A stretch of DNA of 64,000 nucleotides from CAZLFQ01 sp964558975. Its GTDB lineage: Bacteria; Pseudomonadota; Alphaproteobacteria; Rickettsiales; Midichloriaceae. The notes beneath the pieces were generated by a model, which was not told the origin of the DNA, made no database searches, and saw only the letters and a program-made list of their open reading frames with translations. This document shows, one piece after another, positions 16,240 through 25,232 of the stretch. The position numbers were made by a program, and so were the translations under genes. Every line of letters starts with the position of its first letter. Position 1 is the stretch's first letter. The DNA is taken from NCBI GenBank assembly GCA_964558975.1, contig CAZLFQ010000001.1, positions 682,001-746,000 on the forward strand, in the 5' to 3' direction.

Positions 16240-16896
16240 TTAAGACTTTAATACAAAATAATATATATTCGACCCGTGCTTTATGCCCCGTCTTTGGTAT
16301 TTGGTATAAAGCCATCCTTCTGGGAGTTGCGTGTAATCGTTTACATCATCTGAGCTCATAGCAACACCAGCTTCAATTGAGTGCTTTAGAATCCACCTTG
16401 CGTAATCTAAATGGTCAGTAGCTATAACTACCTTCTTAGTTTTAGGAAGCAAGGATTTAATAAACTCAGAATTAATCAATCTCCTCTTCTTCTGTCTTTG
16501 CTTTGGCCATGGATCAGGGCATATTATAAAGATATTCTCGAAAAACTTTTCAGGGATCTTTGCAAATAATTTTCTAACATCGTCTTTATAAACTTTTATA
16601 TTACTAATTTCTCGTTCTAAAATTGCCTTTAGCAAAACTACAACACCATTAATATAAGGCTCAGCACCAATACACAAAATTTCTGGGTTATTTTGCGCAA
16701 AATGTGCTAGATGCTCACCATTTCCAAACCCAATCTCTAGAATTGCAGACTTAAAACCTTTAGCCAATTGTTCAAAATTCACTTCTTCGCATATCTCAAC
16801 TTTAGGCAGCACATCCGCCATAAGATTCTTCTGCTCAAATCTTAGCGCCCTACCGATCCTTCTTGCAAAACTTGGAACTCGAAAATTCTCTTTCAT
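16240..16896 (-). CDS. trmB: tRNA (guanine-N7)-methyltransferase
   Basis: A 218-residue class I methyltransferase that makes m7G46 in tRNA. SAM-binding motif I is AILEIGFGNGEHL. The family signature FIICPDPWPKQRQKKRRLI lies around residues 122-140. The C-terminal LPEGWLYTKYQRRG segment is also typical. The length agrees with the family. It stands alone on the minus strand. Confidence 0.96.
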   Translation of the reverse strand: MKENFRVPSFARRIGRALRFEQKNLMADVLPKVEICEEVNFEQLAKGFKSAILEIGFGNGEHLAHFAQNNPEILCIGAEPYINGVVVLLKAILEREISNIKVYKDDVRKLFAKIPEKFFENIFIICPDPWPKQRQKKRRLINSEFIKSLLPKTKKVVIATDHLDYARWILKHSIEAGVAMSSDDVNDYTQLPEGWLYTKYQRRGIKHGSNIYYFVLKS

Positions 16897-17102
16897 CTAA
16901 ATATTCATCTTTGAAAGCAAGTAATATAGCAAAAATTCTCTATTTTGTCACAACCTAGTTTGCCTAAGCTATTTCATTCTGATTCTAGCGGTTAGTAGAA
17001 AAGAACGTTACGACCAAAACTAACTGCATATCAGATTCTAACATCCATACCCTTATATAATAGATATGCCGGAATCATTGACAGTGCGAAACAAACTCAG
17101 CC

Positions 17103-17564
17103 TTAGGATATTACTAGCAACTTAGAACTAACATCTGTCACTTTCACACGATCCATCCATAACCTTGTTACAGCTGTAAGAGCTACTAGACCGCTCAAAC
17201 AACCAACTCCAAATGAAACCTGCGGAGTAATTGCATGTGTTAATCCGTAGAAAGCGCTATTTGCAATTGCACTTGTAGAACCCGCAATCAGCAATGCAAA
17301 CCACCCCTTACTTACGTCAAGTGGCGTTTTTTCATTTTCGCTTTCTCCCTTCCATTTCAAAATTGTAGCAACCACCAATGGTAGCAAAGCCACTGCACCA
17401 AGAGCTCCAAAATATGAGAAATTCATTAACTCGGAAAAATCTGGGTAAGTTAGCAAAGCTTTAAAAGAAAAAATAGGGCCTAGCACTCCTGACATCGCAC
17501 TTGAAGTGCAAATAGCAGCAGTTGTATTCAATGGCGCATAATAAAATTTTAATGACTGGGTCAT
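17103..17564 (-). CDS. Hypothetical membrane protein, 153 aa
   Basis: I do not recognise this protein. It has about four hydrophobic segments (roughly residues 15-38, 48-66, 88-108 and 117-135), consistent with a small inner-membrane protein. It begins 2 bases after the histidine kinase stop, with GAGGA overlapping the end of that gene, so it is the second gene of that operon. It might be a sensor partner, but only position suggests this. Confidence 0.7.
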   Translation of the reverse strand: MTQSLKFYYAPLNTTAAICTSSAMSGVLGPIFSFKALLTYPDFSELMNFSYFGALGAVALLPLVVATILKWKGESENEKTPLDVSKGWFALLIAGSTSAIANSAFYGLTHAITPQVSFGVGCLSGLVALTAVTRLWMDRVKVTDVSSKLLVIS

Positions 17565-17566
17565 GT

Positions 17567-19420
17567 TTATTCCTCAAGGGTTCTATAACTTGGAAATATA
17601 ACAGTGAAAGTTGTTCCTTTGTCTGGGACACTTTTTACAGAAATATTCCCTTCATGCGCAAGCGCACACTCTTTTGCATAAGCAAGACCTATTCCATAGC
17701 CAATTGCTTTTGATGTTTCTTTATTTTTCAATCTTGTGAACTTTTTAAATATCTTATCAAGATCGGCCTTTGGTATACCAATTCCAGTATCAATGAATTG
17801 GAGCACTATCTGGTCTTTAGAATTCTTGTAGGCCGATATTGAAATGCTACCATCTTGTTTATTATACTTAGCAGCATTAGATGCAATATTCTGGATTAAT
17901 TGTCCCAACATCATTTCATCACCAAGAATTTTCAAGTTCGGATCAACTTTTAGTTCAATTGACACATTGTTGGATTTGGCATGGTGTTTAATCATACTAA
18001 TATTCCATTCAAGCAATTCTTTCACATCTAAATGCTTATCTTCTACATGCTTGCGCGATTCTTGAAACTTGAATAGGCGCAAGAAAAAATTAAGCTGCTT
18101 GTTTTGATAAACAGAAGTTTTATGAATGATATCTGTAAATTCTTTCACTTCATCATCTTTGTATTTCTCAACCTTTTTAATTAATAGTTGAGCAAAACCA
18201 ATAATGCTTGAAATAGGATTAATCAACTCATGGCTAAGGAATGACATATTGCTTTTAATGAATGCATTAGCTTGCTCTAAGTCCTGATTAGCCTTTCCAA
18301 GCTGCAATTGCTTAGTACGCAAATTTTTAGTTATACTCGCAATATTTGCAAGTTGTAGTGAAAGTGTATTCAGCTCTTTTGCTTTATAAGTTGGAATTCT
18401 GACATTTTTTCCTTTTGATATATTATCCGCCGCCTGCCCTAACTCTATTATTGGTTTAATAACTTGATAACCTAAGAACAAAAGAATTGAGGTAAATATC
18501 ACACCTAGAGTTATGTACATAATGACTTTAGGTAGCAATTCTTCTTTTAGTTCTTGGTAATATAAATGTTTATTTTGGCCAATAAAAATGCTGAACGGAT
18601 AAGAACTTGAATGCGTAATATGCGTATAAATATACTGCTGCGCATCTACTGCTTTTGGCAGTTCGTTCACATCTCGATCATGGTCATTAAGTAAAACATC
18701 TTTAACCTGTTCTGAAAAAACAAAGTTCTCTTCATTTAACACTGGCTCAGAAGAAGTTATAAAATTTAAATCATCATCAAAAATTACAAAACTAATTTGA
18801 TCGTTACTCGCTTGTAACAATCTGGTAGTTAATTTTTCAATACTTATTCCTGCGGATAGATACCCAATAAATTGCTCTCTTTCATTATCATAAAGCCCAA
18901 CCGCACTTGGCAAAATATAGTCGCCCGATGAAAGCCCTATATCTGGTTTTGAGAATTGAATTGACCACGGCATCTTTTTTGATTTCTCAATCCAGCTTCT
19001 CTTCTCTCTGGTCAGCTTCAAGGGTTTCACAAACCCACTAATACTGTCTGCAATCAAAGTTCCATCTGGCTTTGCATAGTGAATTGCATGCCAAGCGAAT
19101 GAATCGTCTTTGAAATTATCTTGGTGATGACGAACTAAATCTGCAATAGATTTGTCTGAAAGATCTGTGTTGGTTCTAACCTTAGTGCCTAAAAACTGCA
19201 TCAAATGCTCAACAATTTTAAGCTTATCATCAAAATCACTTACTAATTTCTGCCCTTCTTTCTCTAAGAATATCCTTTTGTCTTCCCTATATGAATGGTA
19301 TGTCGAGAAGGAAATCCAAATCGTAATAACAAGGATCAAAGATATTACAGCCACAGTGAAATATAGGTACTGCTGGGCAAGAGAATGCTGTTTCGATTTT
19401 AATGATTCCCAAATCCACAT
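17567..19420 (-). CDS. Membrane sensor histidine kinase
   Basis: A 617-residue kinase. One membrane segment lies near residues 18-40. A ~250-residue periplasmic part, probably a Cache-type sensor, follows, then a second membrane segment near 297-317 and a HAMP-like linker. The HisKA H-box is FLSHELINPISS with phospho-acceptor His397. The ATPase domain shows N-box NIASNAAKYN, G1 DTGIGIP and G2 GYGIGLAYAKE. No receiver domain is fused and no response regulator is adjacent, so it is an orphan kinase. A PleC-like role is possible but not provable here. Confidence 0.9.
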   Translation of the reverse strand: MWIWESLKSKQHSLAQQYLYFTVAVISLILVITIWISFSTYHSYREDKRIFLEKEGQKLVSDFDDKLKIVEHLMQFLGTKVRTNTDLSDKSIADLVRHHQDNFKDDSFAWHAIHYAKPDGTLIADSISGFVKPLKLTREKRSWIEKSKKMPWSIQFSKPDIGLSSGDYILPSAVGLYDNEREQFIGYLSAGISIEKLTTRLLQASNDQISFVIFDDDLNFITSSEPVLNEENFVFSEQVKDVLLNDHDRDVNELPKAVDAQQYIYTHITHSSSYPFSIFIGQNKHLYYQELKEELLPKVIMYITLGVIFTSILLFLGYQVIKPIIELGQAADNISKGKNVRIPTYKAKELNTLSLQLANIASITKNLRTKQLQLGKANQDLEQANAFIKSNMSFLSHELINPISSIIGFAQLLIKKVEKYKDDEVKEFTDIIHKTSVYQNKQLNFFLRLFKFQESRKHVEDKHLDVKELLEWNISMIKHHAKSNNVSIELKVDPNLKILGDEMMLGQLIQNIASNAAKYNKQDGSISISAYKNSKDQIVLQFIDTGIGIPKADLDKIFKKFTRLKNKETSKAIGYGIGLAYAKECALAHEGNISVKSVPDKGTTFTVIFPSYRTLEE

Positions 19421-19546
19421 AACAACGATCCAATTGAACTAGATTATAGGTAACAAACTTTACGGAAAATGCAATGCCATATTTTTAGTTTCAGATGAAA
19501 CTTTCCTGTAGCATTTTTGAAAAACTGTGATATAAATTCTGTGCAT

Positions 19547-19621
19547 TCCTCGGTAGCTCAGTGGTAGAGCAAGCGGCTGTTAACCGCTCGGTCGCTGGTT
19601 CGAGTCCGGCCCGAGGAGCCA
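19547..19621 (+). tRNA. tRNA-Asn (GTT)
   Basis: A complete cloverleaf with acceptor TCCTCGG/CCGAGGA, D-arm AGCTCAGTGGTAGAGC and anticodon stem-loop GCGGCTGTTAACCGC with anticodon GTT. The T-arm is CTGGTTCGAGTCCGG and the 3' CCA is encoded. Confidence 0.97.
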
Positions 19622-19675
19622 TTTTTTAGTAACCCCCCATAACTGCGCTATTTAGCAGGCTCTAAATTAAGAGTC

Positions 19676-19704
19676 TTGTGTTTGGTTGAATTTCAAGATA
19701 TAAT
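19676..19704 (+). promoter_or_regulatory. Promoter of structured RNA candidate
   Basis: A consensus TATAAT at 19699-19704 is preceded, 17 bases upstream, by TTGTGT (19676-19681), a weak -35. Initiation would fall at about 19711, exactly where the terminal stem of the RNA candidate begins. Confidence 0.5.
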
Positions 19705-19710
19705 ACAGTT

Positions 19711-19824
19711 GTGGCAGGTAATTCCTAATCTGTGCCTTTGATGCTCCCTTCCATCGGTTGGATTGAGTCTTAGGAGTTCAGACAGTTCAGGGTCTGCCAC
19801 CTACTGTTTTGGCAGATACATTTT
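19711..19824 (+). ncRNA. Candidate structured small RNA
   Basis: The region starts 7 bases after a TATAAT box. GTGGCAG (from 19712) pairs with CTGCCAC ending at 19800, and internal AATTCCTAA pairs with TTAGGAGTT, giving a compact ~90-nt fold. TCTGCCA at the 3' end can alternatively pair with TGGCAGA about 10 bases further on, followed by a weak T-run, as in a terminator or attenuator. I could not match it to SRP RNA, 6S RNA or tmRNA. The 3' part overlaps the end of the DUF3800 gene on the other strand. Confidence 0.45.
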
Positions 19825-20460
19825 ATCGTACTTCACCCTGTCTTTGAAAACATTATACCAAATAAAGTCTTCATCTTTGTATTTTCTAGCAATACCCCAA
19901 CAAAACAGGTCTACAGACTGCAAACAGTGATTCTCAGCTGATGATTCGTGGGTGATATTTAACCTTGTATCTAGCGGAAGCATGGCACCAATTTGATTTT
20001 CAATGTACTGATTAAAATCTTTAATCTCGGCTTTATTCTTACACTTATCCAAGACCAAGTTAATATTCTTTACACTTTTTTTGATAGGCGTTTTCTCAAT
20101 TATAAAACGAGCTAGAAAATTATATAGCTTCTTTTTCCCAGATTTAGTTTTTAGGTGATCTACTACACGCTTCTTGTTAAGAGTAACACTGTAAATATCC
20201 CAACCTTCTTCAGGTAGCTGTTTATAAAAATATTTCTTTATTTCTATAGTTGTCGAAACTCCTTTTAATTCTTTATCCTTTCTCTTAGACTTATTGTGAT
20301 GGAGCTTATTTTTTAAAGTCCTTTTAGCTGCATGCCTAACCTTATCAGCAGCACCTATATCATGACAAATCAGAATTGTAACAGTAAAATACAGCGATGT
20401 ATTTGGTTTATTATCCCAATCAAATCCCAAATCACCAGACTCATCTAAAAATACAAACAT
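19801..20460 (-). CDS. DUF3800-family protein
   Basis: A 219-residue protein matching DUF3800. It has FVFLDESGDLGFDWDN at the N-terminus (acidic FLDESGD motif), a central NLVLDKCKNK strand and the C-terminal LQSVDLFCWGIARKY. The conserved acidic residues suggest an RNase H-like nuclease fold. The family is common on mobile elements and near defence genes, and its role is not established. It has no operon partner. Confidence 0.85.
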   Translation of the reverse strand: MFVFLDESGDLGFDWDNKPNTSLYFTVTILICHDIGAADKVRHAAKRTLKNKLHHNKSKRKDKELKGVSTTIEIKKYFYKQLPEEGWDIYSVTLNKKRVVDHLKTKSGKKKLYNFLARFIIEKTPIKKSVKNINLVLDKCKNKAEIKDFNQYIENQIGAMLPLDTRLNITHESSAENHCLQSVDLFCWGIARKYKDEDFIWYNVFKDRVKYDKMYLPKQ

Positions 20461-20606
20461 ACAAATAACGACTTAAATGTAGTTTTAGTATCTTAAAAAA
20501 TTGGTAAATTCAACTTATTATCTAACAAACAATTGAATTCGCAGCAAATTAACCAATCCTTAACCTTTTCTTGGTAGCATATATCTACGGTTTAGAAGGG
20601 GTTTAT

Positions 20607-23138
20607 ATGGTACAATTTTTAAAATTTCTCTCTCAAGAACATTTTTTGAATAGGATGAATAATGATGAGGATGGAGCAAGAACCAGAGTCACTAGTGATG
20701 ATGCAGATAGAGCAATTGATGATCTTCTAGCTGAAATTGACACAGCAAATAATCCTAGGCCGGCTAGAAGCCCATATGGCAGAACGCCTACTCCTGCAGA
20801 TCCAGCTCAAAGACCATTACCTCCAACTCTTGATGACAGAGCACAAACAGCTGAAGCCAATTATAACAGGCTTGAAAGCGCCTATATGGCACATCTGCAA
20901 AACTACAACCAAAACCCTAATAAAGATCCACAAGAATTAAACGCTCTTAGAGCAGAATATATAGCTAAGGCTGAGGCAGAAAAAATTTATTTTGGACTTA
21001 AGGCTGAGCAAGAACCTGCCAACGCTAATGAACATCAAAATCGTATTGACAATGTTCAAGCAAACATAGATAGCACAAGACAGGCGATGCTTAGTGCAAT
21101 GCAAGCTGAACTCCCTGCAGACAGAGGCCCTGTCACATACGAAACATTACCAGCTCAGCCTCAAACTGAAAATATATATGGAAATTTATCTCTGATACCA
21201 GACCCTAATGATTCAATCACAACCGAAACACAGCAAGCTGAACCCAGAACTCTTTCAGAAAAAGAAAACAAAGAAATTAGTGAGGCAATTGACAAAGCTA
21301 GAGGTAAAACAGCTCTCACAGATCCGACTCTATCAGATGGCGAGAGAACACTAAAAGAAAGCATCGCTAAACTAAGTGAAGATCAATATAAAATTTTAAA
21401 AATTCAAAATACAGACTTTTTAAAAGAAGCTGCACAAGCAGCCTTACAAGGCGGAAGTGAAGTCACAAATTTTCTAAATAAAGAGGTTGGTAAATTCAAC
21501 TTTGTACAAGATATAAACAAAGCAGTTGAACATGATGGTAAAAAGTTAGAACAAAATCAATTTAAAGAAGTAGCGAATGCACATGAAAGGTTTTCTGCAA
21601 ACAAAATAGATAGCGGGAAAGTTGTAGATTTTGTTAAAAAGTATCAAGAGATTAACCTAGATATAAAAGGTAAAAAACAAGAATTTCCACTAAAGCTCAT
21701 CACCGACGCTAAAAATGAAGGTATGGTAAAACTAGTTGCACGGGACCCAGAAACCGCAGCAATAGGTTTACAAGCATTTAAAGAACGAGAAGGTAAAGGG
21801 CTAAACGCATTTAAGGCTGTTGATCTTGGCAAAGGAATGGAAGCTGCAATGCTCTCGGCTGCTAAACAAATTGAACCTGAACAAAAAAAACTAGCTGTAA
21901 GCAACATAGTCAATATGGTTATGAATACTGCTGTTGGGGGTAGATATGAACTCATAAGTGGCAAAGTTAAAATAGACCAAGATAAACTTGATGCAATTAG
22001 CAAAGGAGTTAAGCAAGATAAACTTCAAGAAAAACCAACCAAAAGTTTTGGTGACGTATTCAGAGATAAAACTGGATTAGGTGGAACTGCTGGTGACAAA
22101 GGCAAAGTAGTTGGCCCATTTGGTGGATTAGTCAGAAAAAGCCCAGTTAACTTACACCCAGGTGACAATGCAAAAGCAACTTGGGAAACTATCAAAGGCC
22201 TTAAAACAGCAAACCCTTTCAAGGCTGCGTATAATCTTGTAAAACTCGCAGCCTATAACATCCCAAAATTAGCTGTTTCTGCATTAATCGCAACGCCAAT
22301 TGCTTTAATTAGGACTGCTACACAAATGTCAAAAGACAAAAAGAATTTAAGACTGCAAAACGTAGCAACTCTTGCTACAAAATATCCAAAAGTTTATAAA
22401 GCAATTGCCCATGCTCTTCAAAAAGATGGCAAAGGTAAAGTGCATAATAAAGACATACTTAAAGCATTTAGTGGCTTAGGTGATAAAGCACAGACAATTG
22501 AAAACTCAACCCTGAGTGTTAAAGCTATCAAAGATGCATTAAGTCAAAAAGCTGGGCATGCAAATCACATGAGTGATGAAACAAAGAAAAACTATGTTAA
22601 AAAAACAGATGGTAAATTTAATGAGCCAAAAGTTATTGAAGTAGCGAATAAAAAACTTGATGTAGGCAAAGGCCCAACTGTAATCGAGAATATCATGAGA
22701 GGTGGTAGTTCGTTAGGCATTCTTGAAGAAGCAGCTAAAGCCAGTCAGAAAAAATTAGAACTTCCTGATAAACCGAAAGGCCATGAAGCAATTCCTACAA
22801 TGGAAGAAATGCAAAGAATAGCAGCAAAACCAATGCCAACATCGCAGCATGCAAAAGAATCAAATACAGGGGTTCCTACTCCTCCTCCAATGCCAGCTCC
22901 TACTCAGGGTGTTGGCAGTGGGTCGTATACAAATTCAAGAAAAAATGAACAAACAACTGGGGCGCAAGCAATTGACGCTGCCAAAGCCATTGGTATAGCA
23001 AACCCTGAAGCAGCAAAAGATGCATTAAAACTAATTGAAAAAATAGCTACTGGAAACAATCAACCAACTACAGTAACGCCAGCACCAAGGTCTGCAGAAA
23101 ACATAGCTGCACGCAAACAAGGTGGGGTGCAAGTTTGA
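20607..23138 (+). CDS. Large hypothetical protein, 843 aa, possible effector
   Basis: I recognise no domain. The first ~110 residues are acidic and proline-rich, then a long Lys/Ala/Gln-rich helical region follows. A hydrophobic stretch around residues 545-570 (NIPKLAVSALIATPIALI) could insert in a membrane. A second proline-rich linker (TPPPMPAPTQG, about residue 760) precedes the tail. It has no Sec signal. The ATG at 20607 has AAGGGG 6 bases upstream. An upstream in-frame TTG at 20571 is less likely. Low complexity, large size and lack of partners would suit a secreted host-interaction protein, but this is inference. Confidence 0.75.
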   Translation: MVQFLKFLSQEHFLNRMNNDEDGARTRVTSDDADRAIDDLLAEIDTANNPRPARSPYGRTPTPADPAQRPLPPTLDDRAQTAEANYNRLESAYMAHLQNYNQNPNKDPQELNALRAEYIAKAEAEKIYFGLKAEQEPANANEHQNRIDNVQANIDSTRQAMLSAMQAELPADRGPVTYETLPAQPQTENIYGNLSLIPDPNDSITTETQQAEPRTLSEKENKEISEAIDKARGKTALTDPTLSDGERTLKESIAKLSEDQYKILKIQNTDFLKEAAQAALQGGSEVTNFLNKEVGKFNFVQDINKAVEHDGKKLEQNQFKEVANAHERFSANKIDSGKVVDFVKKYQEINLDIKGKKQEFPLKLITDAKNEGMVKLVARDPETAAIGLQAFKEREGKGLNAFKAVDLGKGMEAAMLSAAKQIEPEQKKLAVSNIVNMVMNTAVGGRYELISGKVKIDQDKLDAISKGVKQDKLQEKPTKSFGDVFRDKTGLGGTAGDKGKVVGPFGGLVRKSPVNLHPGDNAKATWETIKGLKTANPFKAAYNLVKLAAYNIPKLAVSALIATPIALIRTATQMSKDKKNLRLQNVATLATKYPKVYKAIAHALQKDGKGKVHNKDILKAFSGLGDKAQTIENSTLSVKAIKDALSQKAGHANHMSDETKKNYVKKTDGKFNEPKVIEVANKKLDVGKGPTVIENIMRGGSSLGILEEAAKASQKKLELPDKPKGHEAIPTMEEMQRIAAKPMPTSQHAKESNTGVPTPPPMPAPTQGVGSGSYTNSRKNEQTTGAQAIDAAKAIGIANPEAAKDALKLIEKIATGNNQPTTVTPAPRSAENIAARKQGGVQV

Positions 23139-23147
23139 TGATTGAAA

Positions 23148-23429
23148 TTATGCAGAAGCTGTTCCAGCTTTCTTACCAAACAAGCCACCGAAACGGTCGT
23201 TGAATTTCGCAACATTTCCAGCTTTTTGGTCTACATAACCTAGTTCTTTTGTCCATGCTGGATGAGTTCTTGGGTCAATTGCCACTTTTAGAACATCTTG
23301 GCTGTAGCAAGAAGCAACTTTATATGATGCACCACTTGTTTCCACCACTTCAATAATTCTAAATTTAGGGTGAATTGAAGGTTTTTTGCTGGTAGATTTA
23401 GGAGCTTTTTCTTTTTTTGCAGTAGCCAT
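23148..23429 (-). CDS. rpmE: Ribosomal protein L31
   Basis: A 93-residue bL31. The core begins at SIHPKFRIIEVV and includes VAIDPRTHPAWT and the C-terminal GNVAKFNDRFGGLFGKK. It lacks the zinc-binding CxxC, so it is the Cys-minus form. A basic ~18-residue N-terminal extension precedes the core. It converges with the 843-residue protein gene, 9 bases apart. Confidence 0.93.
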   Translation of the reverse strand: MATAKKEKAPKSTSKKPSIHPKFRIIEVVETSGASYKVASCYSQDVLKVAIDPRTHPAWTKELGYVDQKAGNVAKFNDRFGGLFGKKAGTASA

Positions 23430-23507
23430 GTGAATCTGTAATACATATTTATGAGTCAGCAGAATAGCAAATAACAGGGCTTATTTCAAGAAGTAATTTT
23501 AGACTTG

Positions 23508-23592
23508 CTGTCATTCCCTAGAAGTTGTGAATCCATACTTTCTACCTGCGCAGAGATGACATTATTGCGAAGAATTTGTGACGAAGCAATCC
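23508..23592. repeat. Dispersed palindromic element (degenerate)
   Basis: TGTCATTCC...GATGACA forms outer arms. Next to it ATTGC...GCAAT brackets GAAGAATTTGTGACGAA, resembling the 'attgcgag...gaagcaatccag' palindromes common in Rickettsiales-type genomes. It lies between the upstream end of rpmE and the end of the M32 peptidase gene. Confidence 0.55.
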
Positions 23593-23595
23593 AGC

Positions 23596-25080
23596 TTATG
23601 CACCATATCTCGCAGTTACATGATCTATAAAATACTGTGGGTTAAGTCCTTCGCCAGATGCTGACTTCAACAAATCATCTGCTAAATATAAAGATCCTTT
23701 ACTGTGAATATTCTCTTTCAACCATTCCATAACAGGGGAAAAATCACCTTTTCTAATCAAATCTGGCGTATTTGGTAAAACTTTTTTTACCTTAGCCATC
23801 AACTGTGCAGCTGTTAATGCTCCTAGTGTATATGTTGGGAAATAACCAATTGCACCAGAATACCAATGGATATCTTGCATACAACCATTTGCATCAGAGT
23901 CAGGGACTATACCAAGATATTTTTGCATATGTTCGTTCCAAATTTTTGGCAATTCTTCTAATTTAAAGTCACCTTCAATAATTCCTTTCTCTAATTTATA
24001 TCGAAGAATCACATGCATAGGGTATGTCACTTCATCTGCGTCAACACGAATAAATGAAGGCTCAACATGCAAAAGATATTTTTCCAAATTATCTTTGCTC
24101 CATTCTTTTTTATCTAAAGAAAAATACTGGTGAAGTTTTGGATATAAAAATTCTATGAACTCTTTACTCTTACAAATCTGTTTTTCTACAAACAGAGATT
24201 GGCTTTCATGGCTCGACATTCCCATCGCCTCACCAACAGGCTGATATCTCCATTCAAGTGGTAAATTCGCTTGATAAAGTGCATGACCAGTTTCATGTAC
24301 AATTCCGTACAGTGATTGGACAAAATCTTTTTCGCTATACCTAGTAGTGATTCTAACATCGTCTGGCGTGCCACCACAAAATGGATGTACGCTTTCATCA
24401 AGCCTTCCTTTGGCAAAATTAAAACCAAGCATTCCCATTAAATATAATCCCAATTCTTTTTGCTGCTCTTTTGGAAAATGCCCTTCAAGTTTTAATTGCG
24501 CTCCTTGTTTTTTCGCAACTTCTTTTATGAATGTTGGTAAAAAGTTTTCAAGCTGAGAAAAAATTTTATCTATGTCTGAAGTTTTCCTACCTGGGTCAAA
24601 AGCACCAAGCAGTGCTTCATATTTTCCAACTTTAAATGTAGTTGCGCGAATTGACGCAATCTCTCGAGCAATCTCAACAACTTTTTTAAAGGATGGCAGT
24701 AGTGATATAAAGTCATTATTTTTTCTACATTTTCTCCAAATCATCTCACAATCATTTGAAGCTTTTGACTGCGCCACTGCTAAATCTTCTGGAATACAAG
24801 ACGCATAATCAACACTTCTTTGCATTTCTCTAAAATTGGCTTGCTGCCACTCATTTAGTCTTTCTTTACTGCTATGCACCCCTTTAACTAGTGATTTAGT
24901 AGCATCTGATACTAATAACTGATGTGAGATCTGGGTTAAAGCGGCCAATTGCTCTCCGCGCCCCTCTGAAGCGCCCTCAGGCAGATAGGTGTTCGCATCC
25001 CAGCCCAAAATGGCCTGAGAGTAGTCTACGAGGATCATTTTTCTAAAAATCTTCTCTAATTGAACATAAGGTTGAGACAT
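23596..25080 (-). CDS. M32-family carboxypeptidase (Taq type)
   Basis: A 494-residue thermostable-carboxypeptidase-type metalloprotease. The zinc motif HETGHALYQ (HExxH) and the conserved downstream ESQSLFVEKQ segment give the metal ligands. The DPGRKTSDID and HPFCGGTPDDVRITTRY segments are characteristic. Length equals the family norm (about 500). It is cytoplasmic and removes C-terminal residues from peptides. It is a single gene, divergent from the pilin array. Confidence 0.94.
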   Translation of the reverse strand: MSQPYVQLEKIFRKMILVDYSQAILGWDANTYLPEGASEGRGEQLAALTQISHQLLVSDATKSLVKGVHSSKERLNEWQQANFREMQRSVDYASCIPEDLAVAQSKASNDCEMIWRKCRKNNDFISLLPSFKKVVEIAREIASIRATTFKVGKYEALLGAFDPGRKTSDIDKIFSQLENFLPTFIKEVAKKQGAQLKLEGHFPKEQQKELGLYLMGMLGFNFAKGRLDESVHPFCGGTPDDVRITTRYSEKDFVQSLYGIVHETGHALYQANLPLEWRYQPVGEAMGMSSHESQSLFVEKQICKSKEFIEFLYPKLHQYFSLDKKEWSKDNLEKYLLHVEPSFIRVDADEVTYPMHVILRYKLEKGIIEGDFKLEELPKIWNEHMQKYLGIVPDSDANGCMQDIHWYSGAIGYFPTYTLGALTAAQLMAKVKKVLPNTPDLIRKGDFSPVMEWLKENIHSKGSLYLADDLLKSASGEGLNPQYFIDHVTARYGA

Positions 25081-25232
25081 ATACTTTAAAATTATTGATT
25101 AAATGCAGTTTTGTTAACTATAAATTAACTAAGTTAAGCCTACAATTTATATTAGGCTTGCAAAACTATGCAAGTTATATTTAACTTATATATGTGATTG
25201 ATTTTTATAATATATTCAATTTAGGTAAGACT

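Noticed and set aside
19711..19800. SRP (4.5S) RNA on either strand
   Set aside because: The minus strand contains GGAAGGGAGCA, but the required opposite side of the loop is absent and the promoter points the other way.
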